From the NCBI RefSeq assembly GCF_001298465.1, contig NZ_CP012541.1, forward strand, positions 1,116,001-1,180,000: a DNA stretch of 64,000 bases, given 5' to 3'. Shown in pieces: positions 10,402 to 17,236 of this stretch; the first letter of the stretch is position 1, and the number at the start of each line of letters is the position of its first letter. The translations under genes were made by a program, and so were the position numbers. This DNA is from Campylobacter concisus. GTDB taxonomy: Bacteria > Campylobacterota > Campylobacteria > Campylobacterales > Campylobacteraceae. The notes beneath the pieces were generated by a model, which worked only from the letters and a program-made list of their open reading frames with translations, had not been told where the DNA came from and searched no databases.

Positions 10402-10428
10402 ATATCGTCTTTTCTTTAAAAAATTTTA
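10402..10428 (-). promoter_or_regulatory. Sigma28 (FliA) promoter
   Basis: On the minus strand TAAA (10428-10425) is followed after exactly 15 bases by GACGATAT (10409-10402). The E. coli FliA consensus is TAAA-N15-GCCGATAA and the Campylobacter -10 is often CGATAT. The predicted transcript would start near 10395 and give a leader of about 40 bases with AAGGA before the ATG at 10356. A match this close by chance in A+T-rich DNA is possible but unlikely just upstream of a start. Confidence 0.7.
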
Positions 10429-10500
10429 TAAAAATACGTTTTTTAAATTTATCAGAAGTAGTTAAAAGATATTAAAAAGCTTTGTAAAAATGTATAAATT

Positions 10501-10845
10501 TTAGACAATCATCACTGCAGCTACAGCAAATCCGCCGTCGTGAGTTATGCTAAGGCTTGCTTCTTTGATATTAAAATTTATATAAATTTTTGGGCTAAAT
10601 TTTATCTTTGGTGCGTTTTTTGCGTCTTTGCTAAGCTCAATGTCCAAAAAGCCACACTCTTTGCTAATGCCCACACCAAGGGCTTTACTAGCTGCTTCTT
10701 TGGCCGCCCAAAATCCAGCCAAAGTCGCATCGTTTTTTGCTAGCATGATCTCGTCATCACTAAGAAATTTTTTTAAAAAAAGCTCACCGTGACGAGCCTT
10801 CAGTCTTGAAATCCTATCTATCTTAACGATATCAATGCCTATCAT
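10501..10845 (-). CDS. acpS: Holo-[acyl-carrier-protein] synthase
   Basis: 114 residues. AcpS transfers the phosphopantetheine arm of CoA to Ser of acyl carrier protein. The two Mg2+/CoA motifs are visible: [10 protein letters not shown] at the N-terminus and [13 protein letters not shown] (about residues 45-57), with the closing [11 protein letters not shown]. Length is normal. The start overlaps the end of fliL by four bases (ATGA), so the two genes are coupled. Confidence 0.95.
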   Translation of the reverse strand: MIGIDIVKIDRISRLKARHGELFLKKFLSDDEIMLAKNDATLAGFWAAKEAASKALGVGISKECGFLDIELSKDAKNAPKIKFSPKIYINFNIKEASLSITHDGGFAVAAVMIV

Positions 10846-11378
10846 TGCACCACAAAATCAGTAAAAAATATGTTTTTGATGTAGCCATCATTTAGCACTT
10901 CATTTAGCTTGCCGACGATCTCGTCTTTTAGCCTATCTTTGCCTTTTGCAGTGCTTACTTCTTCGTAAGTTTTTGACGAAAGTGTTCTAATGATAATGTC
11001 TCTTAAAAGTGCTTTTTTCTTATCAAGCTCAGGAGTTAGCAACTCATCGCTTTGCTCCATATCAATCTTAGTTTTAAGAAATCTTGAGCCATTTTCGCTA
11101 AGCAAATTTACAATAAACTGATCAAGCGGATATATCGGCCCCATATTTGAATAGTCGTTGCTACCATGCTTTGCCTTATTTTGAGCTGGCATGGACTGCG
11201 TTTGAGTCTGAGCTGGTGTTTGCGCCATATTTGCCTCTTTTGGCTCGTCAGAACTAAGCATCAAAAACGCGACTAGCCCTCCAATAACTAGCAGCAAAAC
11301 AAATATCGCAATGATAATTATCATTAATGCACCATTGCCACCTTTTTTTGCCTTTTTCTCTTCAACTTCTTCAGCCAT
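10842..11378 (-). CDS. fliL: Flagellar basal-body protein FliL
   Basis: 178 residues: short charged cytoplasmic N-terminus, one membrane helix (about residues 17-40), a Gln/Ala/Pro linker (about 48-70), then the periplasmic FliL domain ([12 protein letters not shown] onward) ending FFTDFVVQ. FliL binds the stators and supports motor torque. The start has a strong AGGAGG. It is transcribed divergently from ybaK across 58 bases. Confidence 0.93.
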   Translation of the reverse strand: MAEEVEEKKAKKGGNGALMIIIIAIFVLLLVIGGLVAFLMLSSDEPKEANMAQTPAQTQTQSMPAQNKAKHGSNDYSNMGPIYPLDQFIVNLLSENGSRFLKTKIDMEQSDELLTPELDKKKALLRDIIIRTLSSKTYEEVSTAKGKDRLKDEIVGKLNEVLNDGYIKNIFFTDFVVQ

Positions 11379-11400
11379 CTTTCCTCCTTTAAGTTTTGGC

Positions 11401-11410
11401 TATAATTATA
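11401..11410. promoter_or_regulatory. Palindromic -10 box shared by divergent fliL and ybaK
   Basis: TATAATTATA gives a perfect TATAAT on both strands (11401-11406 plus; 11410-11405 minus) in the middle of the 58-base gap between the fliL start (11378) and the ybaK start (11437). Both distances suit a promoter. The two polymerases could not use it at the same time. Confidence 0.5.
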
Positions 11411-11436
11411 CAAAAAATTCGCAAAAATGAGAAAAA

Positions 11437-11919
11437 ATGATACATAAAACAAATGCGGCTAGGGCTTTAGATAAGCTAAAAATTAATTATGAAATTTTAG
11501 AGTATGAAGTTGATTTAAACGATCTTTCAGCCATTCACGTAGCAGCTAGCACCAAGCAAGATATAAAGCAAATTTATAAAACTATTGTTTGTGAGTGTGA
11601 GCCTAAAAATTTCGTTGTTGCTTGCTTACAGGGCGATTTGGAGCTTGATCTAAAAGCACTTGCTCACGCGTACGGAGCTAAACGCTGCGAGCTTATAAAT
11701 TTAAAAGACTTAGAAAAGATCACTGGCTACATCAGGGGCGGCTGCTCACCGCTTGCTATGAAAAAACACTTTGCGACTTTTATAGACGAACGTGCTAGAG
11801 AGCTTGATTACGTACTTGTGAGTGCTGGTGTAAGAGGTAAGCAGATCAAAATAGCACCAAACGATCTTTTAAAGGCTTGTGAAGCAAGTTTTGCCAATAT
11901 CGCTAGGCTAGCTCTTTAA
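11437..11919 (+). CDS. ybaK: Cys-tRNA(Pro) deacylase YbaK/EbsC
   Basis: 160 residues of the YbaK/ProX editing-domain family, which hydrolyse Cys-tRNA(Pro). Features: the N-terminal TNAARALDKLKI block, a Lys pair region (TIVCE), the GxxP-type loop YIRGGCSPLAMKK (about residues 97-109) and the VSAGVRGKQIKIAP block near the end. Length fits. Its last 12 bases overlap the end of the convergent methyltransferase gene, leaving no room for a terminator between them. Confidence 0.92.
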   Translation: MIHKTNAARALDKLKINYEILEYEVDLNDLSAIHVAASTKQDIKQIYKTIVCECEPKNFVVACLQGDLELDLKALAHAYGAKRCELINLKDLEKITGYIRGGCSPLAMKKHFATFIDERARELDYVLVSAGVRGKQIKIAPNDLLKACEASFANIARLAL

Positions 11920-12894
11920 AAACTCTATAAATTTAAACTTCTCGCCTAAAAACTCTGGTGAGAGTAGAAATTTTGCTTGTTTAGCTGCATTTTCATAGGC
12001 TTGCTTGCTACCTTTTTCAAGCACTAAAGATAAAATTTCATCCACGCCAAAGTCGCAAACTAGGGCATCATTTTGTTTTTTAAATTTAAGCATCTTAAAG
12101 CCAGTCTCACTAAAAGCGTATTCAACTTGTTTAAAGCAAAGACTATAAGTTAGATCTGAAGTTTTAAAGTATGGTGCAAGGTTTGAAATTTCAAACAAAG
12201 AAAAAACTTGATGATCTTTAAAAACTCTTAAACTAAACTCATTTTTTGGCTCAAATTCGCCGTAGTCAAAGCTTAAAAATCTAACCTTTTTTGCTGCATT
12301 TGCAAGCTGGGCTGCAAATTTAGCGTAGCTAGCTGATATCTCGCCCTTTTTTATCCCGAATTTCTTTGCCAAGTCTAATAAATTTTGATCAGCTTTTTGC
12401 CAGTAAAATTTTAGCTCACTATCCACAAAAAGCATATTTTCGCCATCTATCGCCTCACAGCTAAATGCATCAAGTAGCTCATTTGAGATAACAAAAATTT
12501 CTTCAAATGAACACTCGTTTAAATTTTCATAATGCCTTATTTTGACATCATTGCCAAAGCGCTTTGTAAAAGTTTCAAGCTGCTTTTTTCTTAAATTTTC
12601 ATGAGGCTCAATGATAATAAACTCTAAATTTTTTAAGATCTCTGGCTCGAGTGTAAAAATTCCTTGAACAAAATCAGCTAGCATTTCACCTGAGTTTGCG
12701 CCGATCTCCACAACCTTACAAGAGCTAGAAATTTCGCCTTTTCTAAGCAGCTTTAAAAAGTAGTTTGCAAGGCAAGCACCAAAGAGATAGCCAACGCTTA
12801 CATTTGTATAAAAATCGCCCTTTTTGCCGATATCTACGCCGAATTTATAGTAGTTTTCATTGGCCCAGATATCAAAAAACTCGCTAAATTTCAT
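11908..12894 (-). CDS. MidA/NDUFAF7-type SAM-dependent methyltransferase
   Basis: 328 residues of the DUF185 (Methyltransf_28) family. The N-terminal block KKGDFYTNVSVGYLFG is characteristic, followed by the SAM motif VVEIGANSGEMLADF (about residues 62-76), then FIIIEPHE and an ISNELLDAF motif. The mitochondrial relative NDUFAF7 dimethylates an Arg of complex I; the bacterial substrate is not established. The start overlaps the TRIC gene stop (ATGA). Identification is firm at family level only. Confidence 0.85.
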   Translation of the reverse strand: MKFSEFFDIWANENYYKFGVDIGKKGDFYTNVSVGYLFGACLANYFLKLLRKGEISSSCKVVEIGANSGEMLADFVQGIFTLEPEILKNLEFIIIEPHENLRKKQLETFTKRFGNDVKIRHYENLNECSFEEIFVISNELLDAFSCEAIDGENMLFVDSELKFYWQKADQNLLDLAKKFGIKKGEISASYAKFAAQLANAAKKVRFLSFDYGEFEPKNEFSLRVFKDHQVFSLFEISNLAPYFKTSDLTYSLCFKQVEYAFSETGFKMLKFKKQNDALVCDFGVDEILSLVLEKGSKQAYENAAKQAKFLLSPEFLGEKFKFIEFLKS

Positions 12895-13499
12895 AGATCA
12901 GGTAGCTTCCAGCCTCTGTAAAACGCAAACATCCTAACCGTTATGCCAGCAGCAAGCAAGAGCATAGTAAAAAATATATTGGTTAGGCCTAGATGATATA
13001 GCACAAAGTAAGCAAGCCCAACGCCAAGGCTTATCGTGCCGTAAAGTCCAGTGCGTAAAAACCATGGAATTTCATTTAGCAAAATATCTCTTAAGATACC
13101 GCCGCCAACGCCGTTAAAAAAGGCGATCATCATGACGCCAAAGATGTTGTAGTTGTACTCAATAGCAACCATCGCGCCAACGATCGAAAAACAGATAACA
13201 TCGATCGCATCTGCGAAAATGAATACAAATTTTCGCTCCAAACCTTCTCTTTTTATGTGTAAATTTGCCACTCTTGAAACAATCAACATAAAAATAACAA
13301 CGCTTACTGGCATATAGTGCGTAAATGAATAAACCGCCCTGCCAACGAGCATATCACGCATGATACCGCCACCAAGTGCGGTCAAAAATGCAGACAAAAA
13401 GACTCCAAGCCAGTCGCATTCCTTTTTCACTGCAAATAAAAACCCGCTAAGTGCAGCTGATGCGATACCGACGTATTCGACAAAAAGTATTAAACTCAT
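12891..13499 (-). CDS. TRIC-type cation channel family membrane protein (UPF0126/YicG)
   Basis: 202 residues with about seven membrane helices and the repeated Gly-rich motif of the family: TALGGGIMRDMLVGR (first half) and NGVGGGILRDILLNE (second half). Bacterial relatives are related to trimeric intracellular cation (K+) channels; YicG is otherwise linked to glycine transport. Substrate here is unknown. It is divergent from the SYLF gene at 13617 and coupled to the methyltransferase gene downstream. Confidence 0.88.
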   Translation of the reverse strand: MSLILFVEYVGIASAALSGFLFAVKKECDWLGVFLSAFLTALGGGIMRDMLVGRAVYSFTHYMPVSVVIFMLIVSRVANLHIKREGLERKFVFIFADAIDVICFSIVGAMVAIEYNYNIFGVMMIAFFNGVGGGILRDILLNEIPWFLRTGLYGTISLGVGLAYFVLYHLGLTNIFFTMLLLAAGITVRMFAFYRGWKLPDL

Positions 13500-13583
13500 A
13501 TTTTTCCCTTAAAAGGTCGCATTTTATAATGAACTCTCATAAAAAATCATTAATACTATTTTTACCATTAGTTTATTTTAGGC

Positions 13584-13589
13584 TATAAT
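13584..13589 (+). promoter_or_regulatory. -10 box (TATAAT) for the second SYLF gene
   Basis: GGCTATAATAACG lies 28 bases before the ATG at 13617, with AAGGAAGGA as a strong ribosome binding site just before the start. Confidence 0.6.
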
Positions 13590-13616
13590 AACGAAAAATT
13601 TAAGGAAGGAATTTTA

Positions 13617-14279
13617 ATGAAAAGACTATTAATCATATTTCTTGCTGGTTTATTTTTCACGCCAAACTTAAATGCTGATGTGATCCAAAATCAAAAGCTA
13701 AAAAATGCAATAAATATTTTAAATGCTTTTGGTGCAAGAAATTTAAAGCCAAACACTAAATTTGAAGGCATAAAAGCGATCGCCATAATCCCTGATGTAA
13801 CAAAAGCAGGCGCTGTTGTAACTGGCTCAACAGGCAAAGGCGTATTTATCGCTAAAAACGATGATGGTGAATGGTCAAGCCCATTTTTTGTAAATTACAC
13901 ATCCGGAAGTATAGGCTTGCAGATTGGTTACAGCTCAGCTGACATGATCATCTTATTTAAAAATTCAGAAGCTTATGCAAATTTATTTAATGCAAAAGAT
14001 ACGATCAGTCTAAAAGCAGAAGCAACTGGTGGCGTTGGTAATGAAGTAGCGATCACAAGTGATTTGCCTGAAATTTCAGCATTTGCTGAGGAGCGTGGCA
14101 AGACAAGTGGTGCTTTTGTAGGCGTTAGCCTAGATGTGGCAAGGCTAAAAATAAATAGACAAGATACAAATGATTACTATGAGCGAATGTATGATTTTGA
14201 GAATATCTACAATAATAGCCCAAAAGCTAGTAAATATACTCTCAAATTTAAAGAAATAATCTCAAAATACTTCTTATAG
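13617..14279 (+). CDS. SYLF/YSC84-type lipid-binding protein, exported (second copy)
   Basis: 220 residues with a signal peptide (about residues 1-20, ending LNADV). The SYLF domain shows IKAIAIIPDVTKAGAVVTGS, YTSGSIGLQIGYSSADM and TSGAFVGVSLDVARL. It differs clearly from the SYLF protein at 3441-4037, with a longer C-terminal tail containing a Tyr-rich NDYYERMYDFENIYNN stretch. It is a single-gene unit with its own -10 box and a terminator at 14289-14325. Role in the periplasm or outer membrane unknown. Confidence 0.85.
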   Translation: MKRLLIIFLAGLFFTPNLNADVIQNQKLKNAINILNAFGARNLKPNTKFEGIKAIAIIPDVTKAGAVVTGSTGKGVFIAKNDDGEWSSPFFVNYTSGSIGLQIGYSSADMIILFKNSEAYANLFNAKDTISLKAEATGGVGNEVAITSDLPEISAFAEERGKTSGAFVGVSLDVARLKINRQDTNDYYERMYDFENIYNNSPKASKYTLKFKEIISKYFL

Positions 14280-14288
14280 CTCAAATTT

Positions 14289-14325
14289 CTTGGCTCATTA
14301 AGTGGGTCAAGAGCTCTTTTTATTT
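14289..14325 (+). terminator. Rho-independent terminator after SYLF gene
   Basis: Stem 14289-14297 pairs with 14303-14311 (two G-T pairs) around a TTAAG loop, followed by GCTCTTTTTATTTTT. A further imperfect hairpin at 14354-14380 overlaps the stop codon of the convergent small gene and may end that one. Confidence 0.65.
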
Positions 14326-14370
14326 TTACTTTTTTGATTAATTTTATAGAAGTTATGGCTTAGCTTTTTG

Positions 14371-14580
14371 CTAAACCATAAATAGTGAAACAAAGCGTTT
14401 TTTAGGGATTGGAGAAAATTGAGTCATATACTCAAACGCTTCTTCGTAATCGCCATCTGTATATTGTGCAACTTGTTCTATAAGCTCGTAAAGCTCCTCA
14501 TCGTCCATAGAATCAAAACTGCCTCTATTTTCTAAAACCTCTAACAAAACGGCGTCTAATTCAAGCTCGTCGTAAGTCAT
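14371..14580 (-). CDS. Small acidic protein of unknown function
   Basis: 69 residues starting MTYDELELDAVLLEV. It is very acidic in the first 50 residues (ESMDDEEL-type runs, YTDGDYEEAFEY) and basic near the end (PIPKKRF). I do not recognise a family. I chose the ATG at 14580 because AAGGA lies 5-9 bases upstream; a longer frame to 14628 has no ribosome site. It is divergent from the Fur-family gene, sharing a 150-base control region. Confidence 0.6.
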   Translation of the reverse strand: MTYDELELDAVLLEVLENRGSFDSMDDEELYELIEQVAQYTDGDYEEAFEYMTQFSPIPKKRFVSLFMV

Positions 14581-14639
14581 TTTATTCCTTAATTTTGATT
14601 TAAAAAATGCGACACTATACCAAAACAATCTTATAAAAT

Positions 14640-14689
14640 ACTTTACTTGAAATTCGTAAGAAATTTTATGCTTTTTTTATAAGTAAAGT
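14640..14689. repeat. 9-base inverted repeat in divergent control region
   Basis: ACTTTACTT (14640-14648) and AAGTAAAGT (14681-14689) are perfect inverted copies 32 bases apart, in the region between the acidic-protein gene and the Fur-family gene. It could be an operator or part of a transcript hairpin. No regulator can be assigned. Confidence 0.4.
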
Positions 14690-14704
14690 TGTAAAATCCT
14701 TATA

Positions 14705-14714
14705 TTCATTATCA
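14705..14714 (+). promoter_or_regulatory. Fur-box-like half site before the Fur-family gene
   Basis: TTCATTATCA lies 16 bases before the GTG start. Its exact complement, TGATAATGAA, recurs upstream of the next operon at 15202-15211. TGATAAT is the core half site of Fur boxes (TGATAATnATTATCA). The placement suggests autoregulation. Confidence 0.45.
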
Positions 14715-14730
14715 TTTTAGTTAGGTTTTT

Positions 14731-15177
14731 GTGGATAATTTTGAACTATTTTATAAGCATTTTAAAGAGTTTTTAGAAGCCTTTGGGCAGAAAAGCTCAG
14801 AGTTAAAAGAACAAATTTTGCATGTACTTTTCATTAGCAACTCTCATCTAAGTGCTCAAGAAATTTCTTCAGAAATTTACAAAATCCACAAGAATGAAAT
14901 TTCAATGACATCAATTTACTCGTTTTTAAATTTTCTCGAAATGCATCATCTTGCAAATTGTTTTGAAGAAAATGGAGTAAAAAAATTTGAGTTAAATTTA
15001 AAATCCTCGCACGATCATTTGATATGTGAAATTTGTGAAAAGATAGTTGATTTTGAAGATGAGATGATAGAGCAAAGACAAGAGCAAATTTGCAAAGAAA
15101 AAAATTTTAGCGAGCAGTCACATACGATGATACTTTATGGTATTTGCAGTGATTGCCAAGAGAAAAATGGAAATTAA
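14731..15177 (+). CDS. Fur-family metal-dependent transcription regulator
   Basis: 148 residues. Winged-helix domain about 10-90, then the Fur dimerisation domain with H94-D-H96 in SHDHLICE, two Cys pairs C99-x2-C102 and C139-x2-C142 (structural zinc) and H131. It is well diverged from the usual Campylobacter Fur and PerR. The recognition-helix motif, normally T-V-Y-R-T-L, reads S-I-Y-S-F-L (residues 61-66), so the conserved DNA-contacting Arg is Ser. The start is GTG at 14731 with a weak TAGG. It lies 102 bases upstream of the iron-compartment-like operon and probably controls it. The sensed metal is unknown; iron is most likely by context. Confidence 0.85.
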   Translation: MDNFELFYKHFKEFLEAFGQKSSELKEQILHVLFISNSHLSAQEISSEIYKIHKNEISMTSIYSFLNFLEMHHLANCFEENGVKKFELNLKSSHDHLICEICEKIVDFEDEMIEQRQEQICKEKNFSEQSHTMILYGICSDCQEKNGN

Positions 15178-15180
15178 ATT

Positions 15181-15211
15181 TTATCATTTCATTTTACTTT
15201 TTGATAATGAA
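15181..15211 (+). promoter_or_regulatory. Putative operator of the 15280-21881 operon
   Basis: TTATCA (15181-15186) and TGATAA (15202-15207) form an inverted repeat. The second half extends to TGATAATGAA, the exact complement of the site before the regulator gene. A possible -10 (GATAAT, 15250-15255) and AAAGGA ribosome site lead to the ATG at 15280. The operator would lie 40-70 bases upstream of the -10, which suits either repression by looping or activation. Confidence 0.4.
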
Positions 15212-15279
15212 AAACAAAAAAATTTCAGGTTTATTTAAGCTATGAAATAGATAATACGCAATTAAAAAAAAGGATAAAA

Positions 15280-15603
15280 ATGGATATAAAAACACAAACT
15301 TTAGCACAAGTTGCAAGCTATTTTTCAATGATAGCTCACACAAACGGTAGACTAAGAGTAAGAGTTAGTCCAAAGATAAAAGAGCTAAGTAGCAGCGTAA
15401 ATTTAGCTAGCCTAGATGATGTGATAGCTCAGATAAATGGTATAAAAAATGTAAAATTTAACAAGCTAATCGGCTCTGTAACGATCGAATATGATCATGA
15501 AATTTTTCCAAAAAACCTTTGGGAAGATCTTTTAAAAGGGCAAAATTTAGAAGAGATTTCAACTAGAGTAAATGAAGTTGCAAAAGAAGTAAAATATGCT
15601 TAA
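15280..15603 (+). CDS. HMA_2-like (heavy-metal-associated domain) protein
   Basis: 107 residues, soluble. The core IAHTNGRLRVRVS (about residues 18-30) followed by an alpha/beta pattern ending GSVTIEYDHE is the HMA_2 type, which lacks the CxxC metal site of classic HMA domains and instead has a His plus Arg-rich strand. The N-terminus of the P-type ATPase in this operon has the same layout (LAHKSKNRARF ... SIIVEYDKN), so the two are related modules. It is first in the operon with AAAGGATAAAA before the ATG and overlaps the next gene by 8 bases. Role proposed: partner or assembly factor of the ATPase. Confidence 0.75.
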   Translation: MDIKTQTLAQVASYFSMIAHTNGRLRVRVSPKIKELSSSVNLASLDDVIAQINGIKNVKFNKLIGSVTIEYDHEIFPKNLWEDLLKGQNLEEISTRVNEVAKEVKYA

Positions 15604-16246
15604 TGAACTTTTAAATGCATCATACACCAGCGAAAAAAACGCACTTAGTTTATATGAAAATTTAGTTTTATTTGGTGATGTTTTTAACGAGATCGCAAAT
15701 ATCAGAAAAAATGCGATCATCTTGATAGAAAAATTTGCGAGTACGCATGATTATGAGCTTGCTTGCGAAAATGAAGCTATATTTTTGCCAGCAAAAAATA
15801 AAGAAGATGCGCTAATACAAGCTTTAAACTATGAGTTAGAGCTAAATAAAATGTATGAAAAATTTTGTGAAAGCTTAGATGACGAGGAGCTAAAAGATCT
15901 ATTTTTTAGACTTTGGGCTACTTCAAATAACGAATACGTCGCCTCTTTAAAACAACGCTTAAAAGAAATTTATAGTGGCTGTGAAATAAAAAATGAGCTA
16001 AATTTAAATGAAATTTCACAAAATTTTGAGCAAAATGGCATAACAAATATTTTAGAAAACTATCAAAACGACTTTAATGAGATAACTAAAAGCTTGCAAA
16101 ATATCGCAAGTGGCAAAGCTGATAAAAATGAGTTAGCAAAGATAACCAATAATCCAAATTTCTCGTTTTTTAGCGGACTTGCGCTTGGGGCATTAGGTAT
16201 TTCAGTAGTTAGCAAAAATTTTAATAAGGATGAAGAAAATGAATAA
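15596..16246 (+). CDS. Degenerate ferritin-like protein with C-terminal membrane anchor
   Basis: 216 residues. Residues 8-115 look like a ferritin-like four-helix bundle: TSEKNALSLYENLVLFGDV, then FNEIANIRKNAI, then ALNYELELNKMYEKF and FRLWATSNNEYVASL. In the second helix the place of the usual Glu-x-x-His is Arg-Lys-Asn-Ala, so the di-iron site appears incomplete. After a linker, FSFFSGLALGALGISVV (about 193-209) is a Gly-containing membrane segment. A membrane-tethered ferritin-like fold inside a metal ATPase operon suggests a structural or scavenging role at a membrane. Fold assignment is by pattern, not by alignment. Confidence 0.55.
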   Translation: MLNELLNASYTSEKNALSLYENLVLFGDVFNEIANIRKNAIILIEKFASTHDYELACENEAIFLPAKNKEDALIQALNYELELNKMYEKFCESLDDEELKDLFFRLWATSNNEYVASLKQRLKEIYSGCEIKNELNLNEISQNFEQNGITNILENYQNDFNEITKSLQNIASGKADKNELAKITNNPNFSFFSGLALGALGISVVSKNFNKDEENE

Positions 16247-16277
16247 TTTACAAAATCAAACAAAGAAAGGATTTAAA

Positions 16278-16589
16278 ATGGCATTACCATTTTTAGCAGG
16301 TTTAGCAGTAGGCGGTTTAGCAATAGCTGCTTGGAATAAAAGAGATAAGATCAAAGAGTACGCCCAAGATGGCTTTGATAAAGGCAAAGAGGCCGCAAAA
16401 GATCTTTACAAAAAAGGTAAAAGTGTTGCAAAAGATGCAAAAGACTTTATAGTAAAAGAAGAGAAAAAAGCAAAACGTGGTGCTAAAAAAGTAGAAAAAG
16501 AGGCTGAAAAAGTGGTAAAGAAAACAAGAAAACCACGCGCTAAAAAGCCAGCCGCTCCAAAAGCTATCACACCAAACGATATAGCTTAA
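16278..16589 (+). CDS. Small membrane protein with Lys/Ala/Pro-rich tail (YtxH-like)
   Basis: 103 residues. A Gly-zipper membrane segment (FLAGLAVGGLAIAAW, residues 4-18) is followed by an amphipathic, strongly basic helix (about 20-85; repeated KxAKKxxK patterns) and a histone-H1-like tail KPRAKKPAAPKA. The strong ribosome site AAAGGA before the ATG at 16278 decides this start; an in-frame ATG at 16239 overlaps the previous gene and lacks one. The basic helix could lie on a membrane or bind polyphosphate or phosphate-rich mineral; this is speculation. Confidence 0.7.
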   Translation: MALPFLAGLAVGGLAIAAWNKRDKIKEYAQDGFDKGKEAAKDLYKKGKSVAKDAKDFIVKEEKKAKRGAKKVEKEAEKVVKKTRKPRAKKPAAPKAITPNDIA

Positions 16590-16598
16590 GGATAGAGA

Positions 16599-16913
16599 AT
16601 GCAAGAAAATAGTCTTTTTACACTTTCAAGCACAAGACTTCCATTTGATCACTTCATCAGCGGAGCTTTAATCGCTGGCATGGGTGCAGCTGCACTTGGC
16701 TTTAGCGACTATCTAAATAATAGAGCGACTAAAAAAGATGTCGCTAAAAAGATAGCAAAATACGCTGTAACAGGTGGTTTTGTAGGTGCTGTTGGCATTC
16801 ATGCTTCAAATTTAATAGCACAAAAAAAATATCTAAATGCGGCAGCTTTTACAGCAGCTGGTATCGGCGGTCTTTTGATAGCAGAAAAACTAATAAAATT
16901 GGAGAGTAAATAA
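16599..16913 (+). CDS. Small Gly/Ala-rich multi-helix membrane protein
   Basis: 104 residues with three hydrophobic Gly/Ala-rich helices: FISGALIAGMGAAALGF, YAVTGGFVGAVGIHASNLI and AAAFTAAGIGGLLIAEKL, separated by short basic loops (NNRATKKDVAKK). No family recognised. The glycine-zipper packing is like that of small proteins in membrane-bounded bacterial organelles. The stop overlaps the next start (TAATG). Confidence 0.7.
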   Translation: MQENSLFTLSSTRLPFDHFISGALIAGMGAAALGFSDYLNNRATKKDVAKKIAKYAVTGGFVGAVGIHASNLIAQKKYLNAAAFTAAGIGGLLIAEKLIKLESK

Positions 16914-17236
16914 TGAATAACCCTTACATTAATGAAGAAAACGTAGCAAGTGAAACTGCAGCTAACAATGCAGCAGCTTCTCAGCCAAGCGCAATCGATA
17001 ATGCAATAAACAATGCAGCTCAAAATTTACCATTTGTGCCTGAAAATTTTAATGCTGCTGGCTTTGTAAAAGGTCTAGTTTTAGGTGGTATCGCAGCTTA
17101 TGTACTGACTAATCCAAAAGCACAAGAGTGCGTATTTAAAGCGATTATCAAAGGTGGCGAGCTTATAAATGCTGGCATAGAAGAACTAAAAGAGCGTTTT
17201 GAAGATGTCAAAGCAGAACTTGACTCACAAAAATAA
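16913..17236 (+). CDS. Small YtxH-like membrane protein
   Basis: 107 residues: an Asn/Ala-rich soluble N-terminus (about 1-45), a single membrane segment with glycines (AAGFVKGLVLGGIAAYVLTNPKAQ, read as residues 46-69) and an amphipathic helix (GGELINAGIEELKERFEDVKAEL). The Gly-rich helix followed by a Pro-Lys turn matches YtxH-like proteins, whose role is unknown. It overlaps the start of the ATPase gene by about 30 bases. Confidence 0.7.
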   Translation: MNNPYINEENVASETAANNAAASQPSAIDNAINNAAQNLPFVPENFNAAGFVKGLVLGGIAAYVLTNPKAQECVFKAIIKGGELINAGIEELKERFEDVKAELDSQK

